Below the pieces are notes generated by a model. That model was given only the letters and a program-made list of their open reading frames with translations. It was not told where the DNA came from and made no database searches. From the NCBI RefSeq assembly GCF_000381265.1, contig NZ_KB906269.1:1-64000 (forward strand): a stretch of DNA of 64,000 nt, written 5' to 3'. The translations under genes were made by a program, and so were the position numbers. This DNA comes from Curvibacter lanceolatus ATCC 14669 (GTDB lineage: Bacteria > Pseudomonadota > Gammaproteobacteria > Burkholderiales > Burkholderiaceae_C). This document shows, in pieces, positions 33,777-42,945 of the stretch; position 1 is the first letter of the stretch, and each line of letters opens with the position of its first letter.

Positions 33777-34334
33777 ATGAACTCCCCCTCCGAACGGGTT
33801 CAGCTGGTGTTCGACACCACGCTGGGCCCCATGCACCTGGCGGCCAGCCCACGCGGCCTGGCTGGCGCCTGGTTTGCCGGCCAGCGGCATGCCCCGGCCC
33901 AGCTCGATGGGCCCTCCGCCTGGCCCCTTGCCCCCGGTCACACGCTGTTGCTGCAGGCCCGGGATGAACTGCAGGCCTACCTGCAGGGCCGCTTGCACGC
34001 GTTTTCCGTGCCGCTCGATCTGAGCAGCGGCACGCCGTTCCAGCAGGCGGTGTGGCAGGCCCTGTTGGGCATTCCCTGCGGCCAGCTGCGAGGTTATGGC
34101 GCACTGGCAGCCCAGCTGGGGCGCCCCGCCGCGGCGAGGGCGGTGGGCGCGGCGGTGGGCCGCAACCCGGTGTCGGTCATCGTGCCCTGCCACCGGGTGG
34201 TGGGCGCCGACGGCAGCCTGACCGGCTATGCCGGCGGGCTGGAGCGCAAGCAGGCGCTGTTGCGCCTCGAAGGCGTCGCCCAGAGTGCGCTGCGCGCCAG
34301 CCAGGCCTCGCTGTGGACCGAGGTGACCGCATGA
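33777..34334 (+). CDS. ogt: Methylated-DNA--protein-cysteine methyltransferase
   Basis: Protein of 185 residues. Removes methyl groups from O6-methylguanine by irreversible transfer to the Cys of the motif IVPCHRVVGADGSLTGYAGG. The preceding GTPFQQAVWQALLGIPCGQLRGYGALAAQLGRPAAARAVGAAVGRNP is the standard DNA-binding part. It follows the Ada-AlkA gene by 53 bp and overlaps the next gene by four bases. Confidence 0.94.
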   Translation: MNSPSERVQLVFDTTLGPMHLAASPRGLAGAWFAGQRHAPAQLDGPSAWPLAPGHTLLLQARDELQAYLQGRLHAFSVPLDLSSGTPFQQAVWQALLGIPCGQLRGYGALAAQLGRPAAARAVGAAVGRNPVSVIVPCHRVVGADGSLTGYAGGLERKQALLRLEGVAQSALRASQASLWTEVTA

Positions 34335-35200
34335 GCGCAGCCTGGGTGTTGGAGTTTGTCTTGCTGGCTGCGCTGTGGGGCGCGTCTTTTCTGTTCATGC
34401 GCCTGGGGGCCTCGGAGTTCGGCCCGCTGGCCACGGCGGGGTTGCGGGTGATCCTGGCCACGGTCTTTTTGTGGCCCATCATGGTCTCGCGAGGGCAGTG
34501 GCCCGCCCTCAAGGCCCAGTGGCGGGCCATTTTGCTGATCGGGGTGGTGAATTCGGCGCTTCCGTTTGCGCTGTATGCCTGGGCCGTGTTGTCCATCAAC
34601 ACCGGGCTCGCCGCCATCCTGAACGCCACCACACCGCTGTGCGGCGCCTTGCTGGCCTGGTTGTGGCTGGGCGAACGCCCGGGTCGCATGAAGGCACTGG
34701 GCCTGGCCATCGGTTTCACGGGGGTGGTGCTGCTGGCGGTGGACAAGGCCAGCTTCAAGCCCGGTGGCAGCGGCTTTGCCGTGCTGGCCTGCCTGGCCGC
34801 CACCTTGTGCTACGGCTGGGCCGCCAACCTGACGCGGCGCTACCTCAGCGGGGTGCCCGCCCTGGCCAACGCCACGGGCAGCCAACTGGGTTCTGCCCTG
34901 GTGCTGGCCCTGCCCACGGCCTTGTCCTGGCCATCGCAGGCCCCCAGCCTGCAGGCCTGGGCCGCCATCGCGGCGATCGCGGTGTTTTGCACCGGCATCG
35001 CCTACATCCTGTATTTCCGTCTCATCCTGCATGCGGGCCCAGCCCGTGCGATGACGGTGACCTTCGTCACCCCCCTGTTTGCCGTGGCCTACGGTGGCCT
35101 GTTTCTGGGTGAACAGATCACGCCCTGGATGGTGCTGTGCGGTGTGGTCATCGTGTGCGGAACCGCACTGTCCACCGGCCTGATCCAGATCAAAAAATAG
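34331..35200 (+). CDS. EamA/DMT-family transporter
   Basis: Protein of 289 residues with ten membrane helices in two EamA repeats: ALWGASFLFMRLGA at the start, GERPGRMKALGLAIGFTGVVLLA at the end of repeat one and FLGEQITPWMVLCGVVIVCGTAL at the end of repeat two. Probably exports a small metabolite; substrate unknown. The ATG overlaps the MGMT stop, so it belongs to the alkylation-repair transcript. Confidence 0.87.
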   Translation: MSAAWVLEFVLLAALWGASFLFMRLGASEFGPLATAGLRVILATVFLWPIMVSRGQWPALKAQWRAILLIGVVNSALPFALYAWAVLSINTGLAAILNATTPLCGALLAWLWLGERPGRMKALGLAIGFTGVVLLAVDKASFKPGGSGFAVLACLAATLCYGWAANLTRRYLSGVPALANATGSQLGSALVLALPTALSWPSQAPSLQAWAAIAAIAVFCTGIAYILYFRLILHAGPARAMTVTFVTPLFAVAYGGLFLGEQITPWMVLCGVVIVCGTALSTGLIQIKK

Positions 35201-35402
35201 GCAAACGCTGCTCAAGAAGGGGGCCTACCCGGGTTTGCCCCCCCTCTGACACGGCCCGGCGCGCCCTGAGGCGGGCCACCAGCCCTCTACACTTGTATCC
35301 AGTGATGCAGTCCGGCGCCGTGCCTCACGGCTGAAGGCCCTTACCAAGGCCTTGGGGTTTGTGCCCGGATGCCCGGCTTCAAGACAGGAACGAGGTGATG
35401 GG

Positions 35403-38400
35403 TTGATTGACTTTCCGCTTGACTTGGCGGTGAACAGCGGTATCACGGCGGCAGTGGTCGGCGTGTTCCTGCTGCTGCCACCCGGCTGGCTGTTGACCCC
35501 TTCCCCGCGACACCGGCTGTTCACAGGCGCCCTGTTAGGCCTGGCCTCGGTCGTGGCCATGTACTGGAGCCTGCTCGCGGGGCTGTCCCCCGTGGCCGAA
35601 CTGCGCCCCGCCTACCTGACCCTGGCACTGTTCATCATGGGGCGTCGGGTCGGCCTGATCGCGCTGGCCCCTGCCTTGCTAGCCGCCCTGCTCCTGCGCC
35701 CCCCCGCTGCCGGGGCACAAGTGTTGCTGACCGTGATGCTGATGGTCTGGGCCGATGTGTGCCGCCAGGTGTTACGGCGTGAGTTGTCCAAGGTGTCACC
35801 CCGGGTCCGGGTGTGGCTGTCCTTGCTGATGCTGGCCGCGGGAGTGCAGGCCTTGATGCTGCTGGCCAGCCAGTTGGGCTGGGTGAGCGATCAATCGCAT
35901 GCCCAGTTGTGGCGCTACGGGGGGAGCACCCTGCTGCTGGGTTGCTGCCTGGAGTTGCTGCTGGGACGGGCACGTTACGAACTGCAGCTCCAACGGCGTG
36001 AAAACGAACTGCTGCAGGTGCTGGATTCCTCCGGAGGGGGGCGCTGGATCTGGGATGTGCCCAGGCACTGGACCACCTTCCAGGGCAGCTTTTACGATCA
36101 GTTCGATCTGATCGGCCCCCGTGGCACCGACCCCTGGCAGGTCTGGTTCCAGCACTGGCATCCCGATGACGCCCAGCGACTTGAACGCATCCGACAAGAC
36201 CTGCTGCGCAGCCCCGACGATGCCTTCGAGACCGAGTTCCGGGTGCACGACCGCGAGGGCCGCTGGCATTGGGTGCTGGCCCGCGGGCGCATTGTCGAGC
36301 GCGATGCACTGGGCCAGGCCACGCGGGTGGTGGGCATGCACCACGACATCACGGCCAGCCACCAGGCCAGCGATGCCCTGCAGCTGTCGCAGGCCAAGTT
36401 TCAGACCATCTACGAGGCCTTGCCCGACGCGGCGGGAATCACCCGCATCAGTGACGGCACCTACCGGGAGGTGAACCCCGCTTTCTGCCGCCTGCTGGGC
36501 CGCCAACGCGACGAGATCCTGGGGCACACCTCGCTGGAGCTCAACATCTGGGCCAGCCCTGCAGAACGCGACAAGCTGCTGAGCAGCTTCCGTGAAAAGG
36601 GGCGGGTCGACAGCCTGCCCCTTCTGGCGCGCAGTGTTCACGGAGCGACCATCCCGGGGCGCATGTCGGCGCGCCAGATCAACATGGATGGAGAGCCCTG
36701 CTTCATCTTCCTGTTCCATGACATGAGCGAGCACCAGTCCATGCAGGATGAACTGGTGCGGGTGAACGCCCTGCTGCAGCAGGCTGGCCGCATCGCCCGA
36801 CTGGGGGTGTGGGAAGACTCGCCCGACCCAGCCGAGCGGTATTGGTCGGACGTCTGCTACGAACTGCACGGGTTGGCCGCCGGGTCGGGCGTGCCCGAGC
36901 ACTATGTCGATCAGTTCGTGGCCCCACCCTACCGCGAGATCTTCCGCGAGGCGATGCGGCTCGCCGTGCTGGAGCAAAAGCCTTTTGAACACGAGATTCA
37001 GATCGTACGCTATGACCAGCGAGCGGTCTGGGTACAGGCCATGGCCGAACCCGTGGTGCAGGACGGCCGGGTGCGGCGGGTGCGCGGCGTGATCCGCGAC
37101 ATCGATGAGGCCCGACGCAGTCGTGACCGCCTGCGCGAATCAGAGGAACGGTTCTCACGCATCTTCCAGGCCATTCCCGACCCCATGGGCATCTGCAGCA
37201 AGGCCAGCGGGCGCTACCTGGAAGTCAACCCCGCCTGGGAGCAGGCCACCGGCATCAGCCGAGCCGAGGCCTTGCAAGACAGTTCACCGACCGGCCTGGG
37301 CCTGTACACCCCGGCCGATCGGGATGCCCTGCTGGCCACGGCCAACGCGCAGGGTGTGCTGAGCGCCTATGAGGTCGATTTCAAACCCCGGGGCCAACCG
37401 ACGCGCACCGGCCTGCAATCCATGCAGACCATCGAGTTCGATGGCCTGGCCTGCTGGCTGTTCGGCATCAAGGACATCACCGAGCGCAAGCAGGCCGAGC
37501 GCCTGGTGCAAGAGCGTGAGGCGTTGCTGTCGCTGACCATCGAGGCCGCAGCCCTGGCGCTCTGGGACCTGAACATGCAGACCGGCGAGGTGGTGGGCGA
37601 CCGCCAATGGCTTGAACTGCGGGGCCTGCCTCCTGCCATTGCGGGCGCGGCCCCCGAGCGCTGGAGTGATGTCATCCATCCCGACGACGAGGCATTGGCT
37701 TTTGACGCCCTGGACCGCCATCAAAAACACCCCGACCAGCCCTTCGACGTGACCTTGCGCCTGCAGCATGTGGACGGCAACGTGCGTTGGGTGCGCAACC
37801 TGGGCCGCGTGATCGCCCGCCAGGCCGACGGCAAACCCCTGCGCATGGTGGGCGTGGGCCTGGATGTGACACGCCAGCGCGAGCAGGAAGCCCAGTTGCA
37901 GAAGCTGGCCCACTTCGATGCCCTGACCGGCCTGCCCAACCGGGTACAGCTGGCCCAGGCCCTGGAATCCGCCATGCAGGAGGCGCGCCAGAGCGGCCAC
38001 CTGCTGGGGGTGGCCTACCTGGATCTGGATGGTTTCAAGCCGGTCAACGACCGCCTGGGCCATGGGGTTGGCGACCGCTTGCTGGTCGAGATTGCCCGCC
38101 GCCTGCAAGGCGCCATCCGGGCCAAGGACCTGGTGGCGCGACTGGGGGGCGACGAGTTCGTGATCCTGCTGACCCAGCCCGAGTGCCGCAAGGATTGCGA
38201 ATCCACCCTCAGCCGCCTGATGCAGCGCATGGCCGAGCCGGTGCGCCTGGAAGGCGAGGCCCTGACCGTGACCGCCAGCATTGGCCTGACGCTGTACCCC
38301 GAGGACGATGCCGACGCCGACACCCTGCTGCGCCACGCCGATCAGGCCATGTACCTGGCCAAGCAGGCCGGGCGCAACCGCATCCACCTGTTCGATGCGG

Positions 38401-39227
38401 AACGCGAACGGGCCTCGCGCGAGCACCACACCCGACTGGACCGCCTGGCCACAGCCCTGCAGGCGGGCGAGTTCTGCCTGTATGTGCAGCCCAAGGTGGA
38501 CATGCAGGAAGGCACCTTGGTGGGGGTTGAAGCCCTGGCGCGTTGGCGGCACCCTGAGCAAGGCCTGCTGGGCCCGGGCGAGTTTCTGCCACAGATTGAG
38601 GGCTCCGCCCTGGAAGCGCCCTTTGGCGAATGGGTGCTCACGCACTCCCTGACGCTGCAGAGGCAATGGCTGGCCCAGGGCCTGCGCGTGCCCCTGAGCC
38701 TGAACATCTCGGCACGGCACCTGCAAATGGCCGACTTTCCGCACCGTGTGCAGCATCTGCTGGGGCAGTATGCCGACGTGCCCACCTCGCTGATCGAAAT
38801 CGAAATCACCGAAAGTGCCGCCCTGACCGACATCAACGCCGTATCGGCCACCCTGGTCCAGTTGCGCAACATGGGCCTGTCGATCGCCATCGACGACTTT
38901 GGCACGGGCTATTCTTCGCTCACCTACCTGCGCCAGCTGCCGGCCGATACGCTGAAGATCGACCGCAGCTTCGTGATGGGCATGATGAGCGACATCGGCG
39001 ACATGGCCATCGTGGACGGCGTGATCGGCCTGTCACGCTCCTTCGGGCTGACCTTGATCGCCGAGGGGGTGGAGACCACCGAGCAAGGCCTGCGCCTGCT
39101 GCAAATGGGTTGCCTGCTGGGCCAGGGCTATGGCATTGCCCGGCCCATGCCGGCCCACGAGCTGCAGGCCTGGGCCGCCCAATGGCGCGCCCCCGAGGCC
39201 TGGGCTCAGGGCTTGGCGAAGCCGTAA
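35403..39227 (+). CDS. Membrane-bound multi-PAS GGDEF-EAL protein
   Basis: Protein of about 1274 residues. Residues 1-165 contain five or six membrane helices of the LytS-like 5TM type (NSGITAAVVGVFLLLPPGWLL onwards). PAS/PAC domains, probably four or five, occupy about 200-820 (for example VLDSSGGGRWIWDVP, TIYEALPDAAGITRIS, RIFQAIPDPMGICSK, IEAAALALWDLNMQ). The GGDEF domain has an intact RLGGDEFVILL and the EAL domain an intact VGVEALARWRHP with FGTGYSSLTYLRQLP. The protein could both make and degrade cyclic di-GMP. The start used is TTG at 35403, which has GAGGTG upstream; a TTG at 35352 is possible. Its end overlaps convergent modA by 22 bp. Confidence 0.9.
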   Translation: MIDFPLDLAVNSGITAAVVGVFLLLPPGWLLTPSPRHRLFTGALLGLASVVAMYWSLLAGLSPVAELRPAYLTLALFIMGRRVGLIALAPALLAALLLRPPAAGAQVLLTVMLMVWADVCRQVLRRELSKVSPRVRVWLSLLMLAAGVQALMLLASQLGWVSDQSHAQLWRYGGSTLLLGCCLELLLGRARYELQLQRRENELLQVLDSSGGGRWIWDVPRHWTTFQGSFYDQFDLIGPRGTDPWQVWFQHWHPDDAQRLERIRQDLLRSPDDAFETEFRVHDREGRWHWVLARGRIVERDALGQATRVVGMHHDITASHQASDALQLSQAKFQTIYEALPDAAGITRISDGTYREVNPAFCRLLGRQRDEILGHTSLELNIWASPAERDKLLSSFREKGRVDSLPLLARSVHGATIPGRMSARQINMDGEPCFIFLFHDMSEHQSMQDELVRVNALLQQAGRIARLGVWEDSPDPAERYWSDVCYELHGLAAGSGVPEHYVDQFVAPPYREIFREAMRLAVLEQKPFEHEIQIVRYDQRAVWVQAMAEPVVQDGRVRRVRGVIRDIDEARRSRDRLRESEERFSRIFQAIPDPMGICSKASGRYLEVNPAWEQATGISRAEALQDSSPTGLGLYTPADRDALLATANAQGVLSAYEVDFKPRGQPTRTGLQSMQTIEFDGLACWLFGIKDITERKQAERLVQEREALLSLTIEAAALALWDLNMQTGEVVGDRQWLELRGLPPAIAGAAPERWSDVIHPDDEALAFDALDRHQKHPDQPFDVTLRLQHVDGNVRWVRNLGRVIARQADGKPLRMVGVGLDVTRQREQEAQLQKLAHFDALTGLPNRVQLAQALESAMQEARQSGHLLGVAYLDLDGFKPVNDRLGHGVGDRLLVEIARRLQGAIRAKDLVARLGGDEFVILLTQPECRKDCESTLSRLMQRMAEPVRLEGEALTVTASIGLTLYPEDDADADTLLRHADQAMYLAKQAGRNRIHLFDAERERASREHHTRLDRLATALQAGEFCLYVQPKVDMQEGTLVGVEALARWRHPEQGLLGPGEFLPQIEGSALEAPFGEWVLTHSLTLQRQWLAQGLRVPLSLNISARHLQMADFPHRVQHLLGQYADVPTSLIEIEITESAALTDINAVSATLVQLRNMGLSIAIDDFGTGYSSLTYLRQLPADTLKIDRSFVMGMMSDIGDMAIVDGVIGLSRSFGLTLIAEGVETTEQGLRLLQMGCLLGQGYGIARPMPAHELQAWAAQWRAPEAWAQGLAKP

Positions 39228-39982
39228 GTGCTCAGAATCTCCTGGGCGGGTGCAGAACGCACATAGCTGATGAAGCTCTGAGCCAGGGCCTGGTTCTTGC
39301 CCGCCGCCACCGGGGCGATCGGGTAGCTGACCCGCGTGTTGGTGGGCACGGTGAAGGCAATGCGCACGCGGTCTTTCTCGATCAAAGCATCGGTGCGGTA
39401 CACAAAGCCCGCATCCACCTCACCGCGCGCCACATAGGCCAACACCTGGCGCACGCTGTCGGCATAGATCCAGCGCGGCTGCAACTCGGCCTCCAGGCCG
39501 GCGGCCTTCACGGCTTCCAGGGTGTAGCGCCCCACGGGCACGCTGGCGGGGCTGCCGGTGGACAGGCGCTTGAAAGCCGGCGCGGCCAGATCGGCCAGGG
39601 CTTTGGGGCTGGGGCTCGCCGCAGCGGGTTGGACCACCACCAGGGTGTTGGCCGCAAAGTCGACCCGGCCCGGTGCCAGCAGCTGGGCCGCGGCCGCCTT
39701 GTCCATGGTCTCCTGATCGGCCGAGGCAAACACGTCCACCGGCGCTCCCTGCCGGATCTGCTGCAACAAAGGCCCGGAGGCGGCAAAGTTGAGCACCACC
39801 TTGCTGCCCGGGTGGGCCCTCTCAAAGGCCTTGGCAATGTCCTGGAACGCGTTGGTCAGGCTGGCCGCCGCCGACACGGTGAGCTCCTGGGTGGGTGCCT
39901 GGGCCAGGGCAAGGCCCGGTGCCAGGCCCATCAGAGCCAGCAGAACAAGCCTTCGGGGAGCGCGGATGAGGGGGTGGTTCAT
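39206..39982 (-). CDS. modA: Molybdate ABC transporter substrate-binding protein
   Basis: Protein of 258 residues with a signal peptide ending LALA|QAP. ModA landmarks are LTVSAAASLTNAFQDIAKAFE, VVLNFAASGPLLQQIRQGAPVDVFASADQETMD, GRYTLEAVKAAGL and DAGFVYRTDAL. It binds molybdate in the periplasm for ModBC. No modB, modC or modE gene is next to it; vapBC lies upstream and the GGDEF-EAL gene converges downstream. A ModE-like palindrome covers its leader. Confidence 0.93.
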   Translation of the reverse strand: MNHPLIRAPRRLVLLALMGLAPGLALAQAPTQELTVSAAASLTNAFQDIAKAFERAHPGSKVVLNFAASGPLLQQIRQGAPVDVFASADQETMDKAAAAQLLAPGRVDFAANTLVVVQPAAASPSPKALADLAAPAFKRLSTGSPASVPVGRYTLEAVKAAGLEAELQPRWIYADSVRQVLAYVARGEVDAGFVYRTDALIEKDRVRIAFTVPTNTRVSYPIAPVAAGKNQALAQSFISYVRSAPAQEILSTYGFAKP

Positions 39983-39985
39983 GAT

Positions 39986-40008
39986 CGCTATTCCGTAAAT
40001 GAATAGCG
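39986..40008 (-). promoter_or_regulatory. ModE-like operator before modA
   Basis: CGCTATTC and GAATAGCG form a perfect 8-bp inverted repeat with a seven-base spacer, and the symmetry extends to ATCGCTAT...ATAGCGA. This matches the shape of ModE molybdate-repressor sites (ATCGCTATA-N-TATAGCGAT type). It ends four bases before the modA start codon, so binding would block transcription or the translation-initiation region. Confidence 0.65.
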
Positions 40009-40031
40009 AATGTTACGACCATCGGCACCAT

Positions 40032-40439
40032 TCAGTGTGAATTCACCCAGTTCTCGACCACCAGGCCCGGGAAAGCCAGAAAATCAGATTCGTTGTTGGT
40101 GACGAGCACCACCTGCAGCGCCATGGCGTGCGCGGCAATCAATTTGTCCAGCGCATTCCTGTTGCGCTCACGGTGTTGAGCCCGCAAAGGCCCGTAAGCG
40201 CGTGCCGCAGCAGCCTCAAAGGGCGCCACCTGGATATCTTCGAGCAAGCTGGCCAATGCAGCCTGGTTGCGTGCCTGAGCCTCTGGGGAACACGCGACAC
40301 CGAACTCCAGTTCGGCCAGGGTGATCGCCGAGATCACGACATCGCCCACATAGCAGGCGGCAAAGCGCTCACGCACCTGCGGCGGCTGGTGCTTCATCAA
40401 GTAGACGCAGATGTTGGTGTCGAGCATGTAACGAGGCAT
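40032..40439 (-). CDS. vapC: VapC-type PIN-domain ribonuclease toxin
   Basis: Protein of 135 residues. PIN acidic site: Asp7 in MPRYMLDTNICVYLMK, Glu43 in LAELEFGVA, Asp98 in NALDKLIAAHA, and Asp119 in TNNESDF. VapC toxins cleave initiator tRNA or other RNA. The ATG at 40439 overlaps the vapB stop (TGATG); an in-frame GTG is one codon earlier. Confidence 0.92.
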   Translation of the reverse strand: MPRYMLDTNICVYLMKHQPPQVRERFAACYVGDVVISAITLAELEFGVACSPEAQARNQAALASLLEDIQVAPFEAAAARAYGPLRAQHRERNRNALDKLIAAHAMALQVVLVTNNESDFLAFPGLVVENWVNSH

Positions 40440-40675
40440 CACAGAGCCTCACGCTCAGCGGCTTCGTCCTGAGCACGGCCATCGGCCATGAAATCGGGTG
40501 AAAACTCAGCAAACTTGCCCAGAACATCGCCCATGCGGCGCCGCGCCGGCCGAATCAGCAACTCATCGCCTCGGCGCTCGATGACCAGATCGAGGTCCCA
40601 TTGGGCATAGGCCAACTCGGCGGGAATGCGAACGGCTTGTGAATTGCCATTCTTGAAGAGCTTGGTTTGAATCAT
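40439..40675 (-). CDS. vapB: VapB-type AbrB-fold antitoxin
   Basis: Protein of 78 residues. The N-terminal swapped-hairpin AbrB/MazE DNA-binding fold is MIQTKLFKNGNSQAVRIPAEL, and the C-terminal half would wrap the VapC toxin. The start is the ATG at 40675; upstream in-frame codons cross the palindromic operator and are not coding. Presumably autoregulates with VapC through the palindrome just upstream. Confidence 0.92.
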   Translation of the reverse strand: MIQTKLFKNGNSQAVRIPAELAYAQWDLDLVIERRGDELLIRPARRRMGDVLGKFAEFSPDFMADGRAQDEAAEREAL

Positions 40676-40691
40676 GGCCGCCTTGAAAACA

Positions 40692-40719
40692 AAATAGGAT
40701 GTACATGTACATCCTATTT
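40692..40719. promoter_or_regulatory. 28-bp perfect palindrome, vapBC operator
   Basis: AAATAGGATGTACA and its exact complement meet with no spacer, giving 28 bp of perfect symmetry centred between 40705 and 40706, 17 bp before the vapB start. Symmetric operators in this place are the rule for VapBC autoregulation. Confidence 0.75.
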
Positions 40720-40800
40720 GGAATTCCCAGGTTGTCAAATCCGGGCCAGACAAAGGGCTCAGATCACGCTGGGGCCTGCCGCCGCCGCGTAGCGCCGTTC

Positions 40801-42696
40801 TCAGCCTGGCTGCACCATGTCACGCACCTGTTGCAGCGCAGCCGGGTCGTCCATGGTGGTCAGGTCACCCGGATCGCGGCCTTCGCACACGGCCTGCAGG
40901 GCCCGGCGCAGCAGCTTGCCGCTGCGGGTCTTGGGCAGCACGTTGACGATCAGCACGCGCGAGGGCCGGGCCACGGCGCCCAGTTGGCCGTCCACCACCT
41001 TCATGATCTCGCCTTCCAGCTTCAGACGGGCCGCGTCGCTGTCGACCGAGGCCGCGTCCTTGGGCACCACAAAGGCCATGGCGACCTGGCCCTTGAGGTT
41101 GTCGGCCACCCCGACCACCGCCACCTCGGCCACATTGGGGTGGCTGGAGATGCTCTCCTCGATCTCGCGGGTGCCCAGGCGGTGGCCCGCCACGTTGATC
41201 ACGTCGTCGGTGCGGCCCAGGATGAAGAAGTAGCCGTCTTCGTCGCGGATGCCCCAGTCGAAGGTGCTGTACACCAGCTTGCCCGGAATGCTCTTCCAGT
41301 AGGTGTTCACAAAACGCTGGTCATCGCGCCAGACGGTCTGCATGCAGCCCGGCGGCAGCGGCCCTTCGATGGCCACCACGCCCTTCTGGTTGGGCCCCTT
41401 GAGTTCTTCGCCGGTGGACTCGTCGAACAGCTTGACGTCGTAGCCATACATGGCCAGGCCCGGGCTGCCGAACTTGCTGGTCTGGGCCTGCACCCCGTTG
41501 GCCAGTGTGAGGATGGGCCAGCCTGACTCGGTCTGCCAGTAGTTGTCGATGATGGGCACATTGAGCGCACTGCTGATCCATTGCGCGGTCGGCTCGTCCA
41601 GCGGCTCGCCCGCCAGGTACAGGGCCTTGAGGCTGGACAGGTCGTACTTGCTCAGGTAGGCCGGGTCCTGCTTCTTGAGCACGCGCACGGCCGTGGGGGC
41701 GCTGAACATGCGGGTGACCTTGTATTTTTCGACCAGCTGCCACCAGATGCCGGCATCGGGCCGGGTGGGCAGGCCTTCGTAGACGATGGTCGCCATGCCG
41801 GCAATCAAGGGGCCGTAGACGATGTAGCTGTGGCCCACCACCCAGCCAATGTCGCTGGTCGAGAAATACGTTTCGCCAGGGTTGCCCTGGAAGATGTGCT
41901 TCATGCTGGCGGCCAGGGCCACGGCGTAGCCGCCCGTGTCGCGCTGCACGCCCTTGGGCTTGCCCGTGGTGCCACTGGTGTACAGGGTGTAGCTGGGGTG
42001 GGTGGATTCGAGCCACTCGCAGGGCACCCGGGCGTCCAGGTACTTCTGGCGCAGATCAACCCAACGGTGGTCGCGGCCGGCCACATAGGTCAGCGGCACC
42101 AGGCCGCGTTCGACCAGCAGCACGGCGCTGGGTTTGTGCACAGCCAGGCTGATGGCAGCGTCCAGCAGGGGCTTGTAGGGCACGGGCTTGCCACCACGCG
42201 ACCCGCCATCGGCGCTCACGATCACCACCGGCTCGGCGTCATCGATGCGCGAGGCCAGGGCCCCGGAGGCAAAGCCCCCGAACACCACGGTGTGCAAGGC
42301 CCCGATGCGGGCGCAGGCCAGCATGGCAAAGGCGGCCTCGGCAATCATGGGCATGTAGATCAACACCCGGTCGCCCTTGCCCACCCCCAGCGATTTGAGC
42401 GAGGCCGCCATGCGCTCCACCTCGCGCTGCAGTTCGGCAAAGGTGTAGACCCGCTCGGTGTCGGTCTCGGTCGACACGGCGATCAGCGCTGCCTGGTCGC
42501 CCCGGGTGGCCACATGGCGGTCCACCGCGTTGTGGCACAGGTTGGTGGTGCCACCGACGAACCAGCGCGCAAACGGCGGGTTGCTGTAGTCACAGACCTG
42601 CTGGGGCGGCTGTTGCCAGTCGATCAGGGCGGCCTGTTCGGTCCAGAAGGCGTCGCGCTCTGTCAAGGAGCGCTGATGGAATTGTGCGTATGTCAT
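40801..42696 (-). CDS. prpE: Propionyl-CoA synthetase
   Basis: Protein of 631 residues in the acyl-CoA synthetase (ANL) superfamily. It activates propionate via an acyl-adenylate. P-loop YTSGTTGKPKGVQRDTGGYA is distinctive for PrpE, followed by DIGWVVGHSYIVYGPL, NYWQTESGWPI, the hinge DDVINVAGHRLGTREIEE and the C-terminal catalytic Lys in TRSGKLLRR. An AGGAGA ribosome site precedes the ATG. No other propionate genes are visible nearby. Confidence 0.93.
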   Translation of the reverse strand: MTYAQFHQRSLTERDAFWTEQAALIDWQQPPQQVCDYSNPPFARWFVGGTTNLCHNAVDRHVATRGDQAALIAVSTETDTERVYTFAELQREVERMAASLKSLGVGKGDRVLIYMPMIAEAAFAMLACARIGALHTVVFGGFASGALASRIDDAEPVVIVSADGGSRGGKPVPYKPLLDAAISLAVHKPSAVLLVERGLVPLTYVAGRDHRWVDLRQKYLDARVPCEWLESTHPSYTLYTSGTTGKPKGVQRDTGGYAVALAASMKHIFQGNPGETYFSTSDIGWVVGHSYIVYGPLIAGMATIVYEGLPTRPDAGIWWQLVEKYKVTRMFSAPTAVRVLKKQDPAYLSKYDLSSLKALYLAGEPLDEPTAQWISSALNVPIIDNYWQTESGWPILTLANGVQAQTSKFGSPGLAMYGYDVKLFDESTGEELKGPNQKGVVAIEGPLPPGCMQTVWRDDQRFVNTYWKSIPGKLVYSTFDWGIRDEDGYFFILGRTDDVINVAGHRLGTREIEESISSHPNVAEVAVVGVADNLKGQVAMAFVVPKDAASVDSDAARLKLEGEIMKVVDGQLGAVARPSRVLIVNVLPKTRSGKLLRRALQAVCEGRDPGDLTTMDDPAALQQVRDMVQPG

Positions 42697-42867
42697 CTGA
42701 TTGATCTCCTCTCACCGACTCCGGGACCCCACGGCGGCAAGCCAGGCTGGGGGCTTGGGTCCATTCAATTGAATTCATAATTATTCATCAGGGGCTTGCT
42801 CAGACCTGACAGGCAGGCGGCGGCACAAGCGAGACCAGCCGCCGCGTTGCTTGTTCAATACACGAAC

Positions 42868-42895
42868 TTGATTTGTATCAAGATAAAACGATACT
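42868..42895 (+). promoter_or_regulatory. FNR/ANR-type box overlapping a promoter of the HD-GYP gene
   Basis: TTGAT-TTGT-ATCAA (42868-42881) matches the FNR/ANR consensus TTGAT-N4-ATCAA perfectly. The same bases give a -35 (TTGATT) with a -10-like GATACT 16 bp downstream, so regulator binding would occlude this promoter. The gene start lies 50 bp further on. Action on the divergent prpE, 170 bp away, cannot be excluded. Confidence 0.55.
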
Positions 42896-42945
42896 GAGGC
42901 CCTTGGGGCCCAGCCTTCGGTGTTCCAATCTCGGCGGCGCGCACC

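Noticed and set aside
42763-42774. ATTCAATTGAAT palindrome upstream of prpE
   Set aside because: Twelve bases of AT-rich symmetry could be a PrpR-type or other site, but nothing connects it to a known operator.
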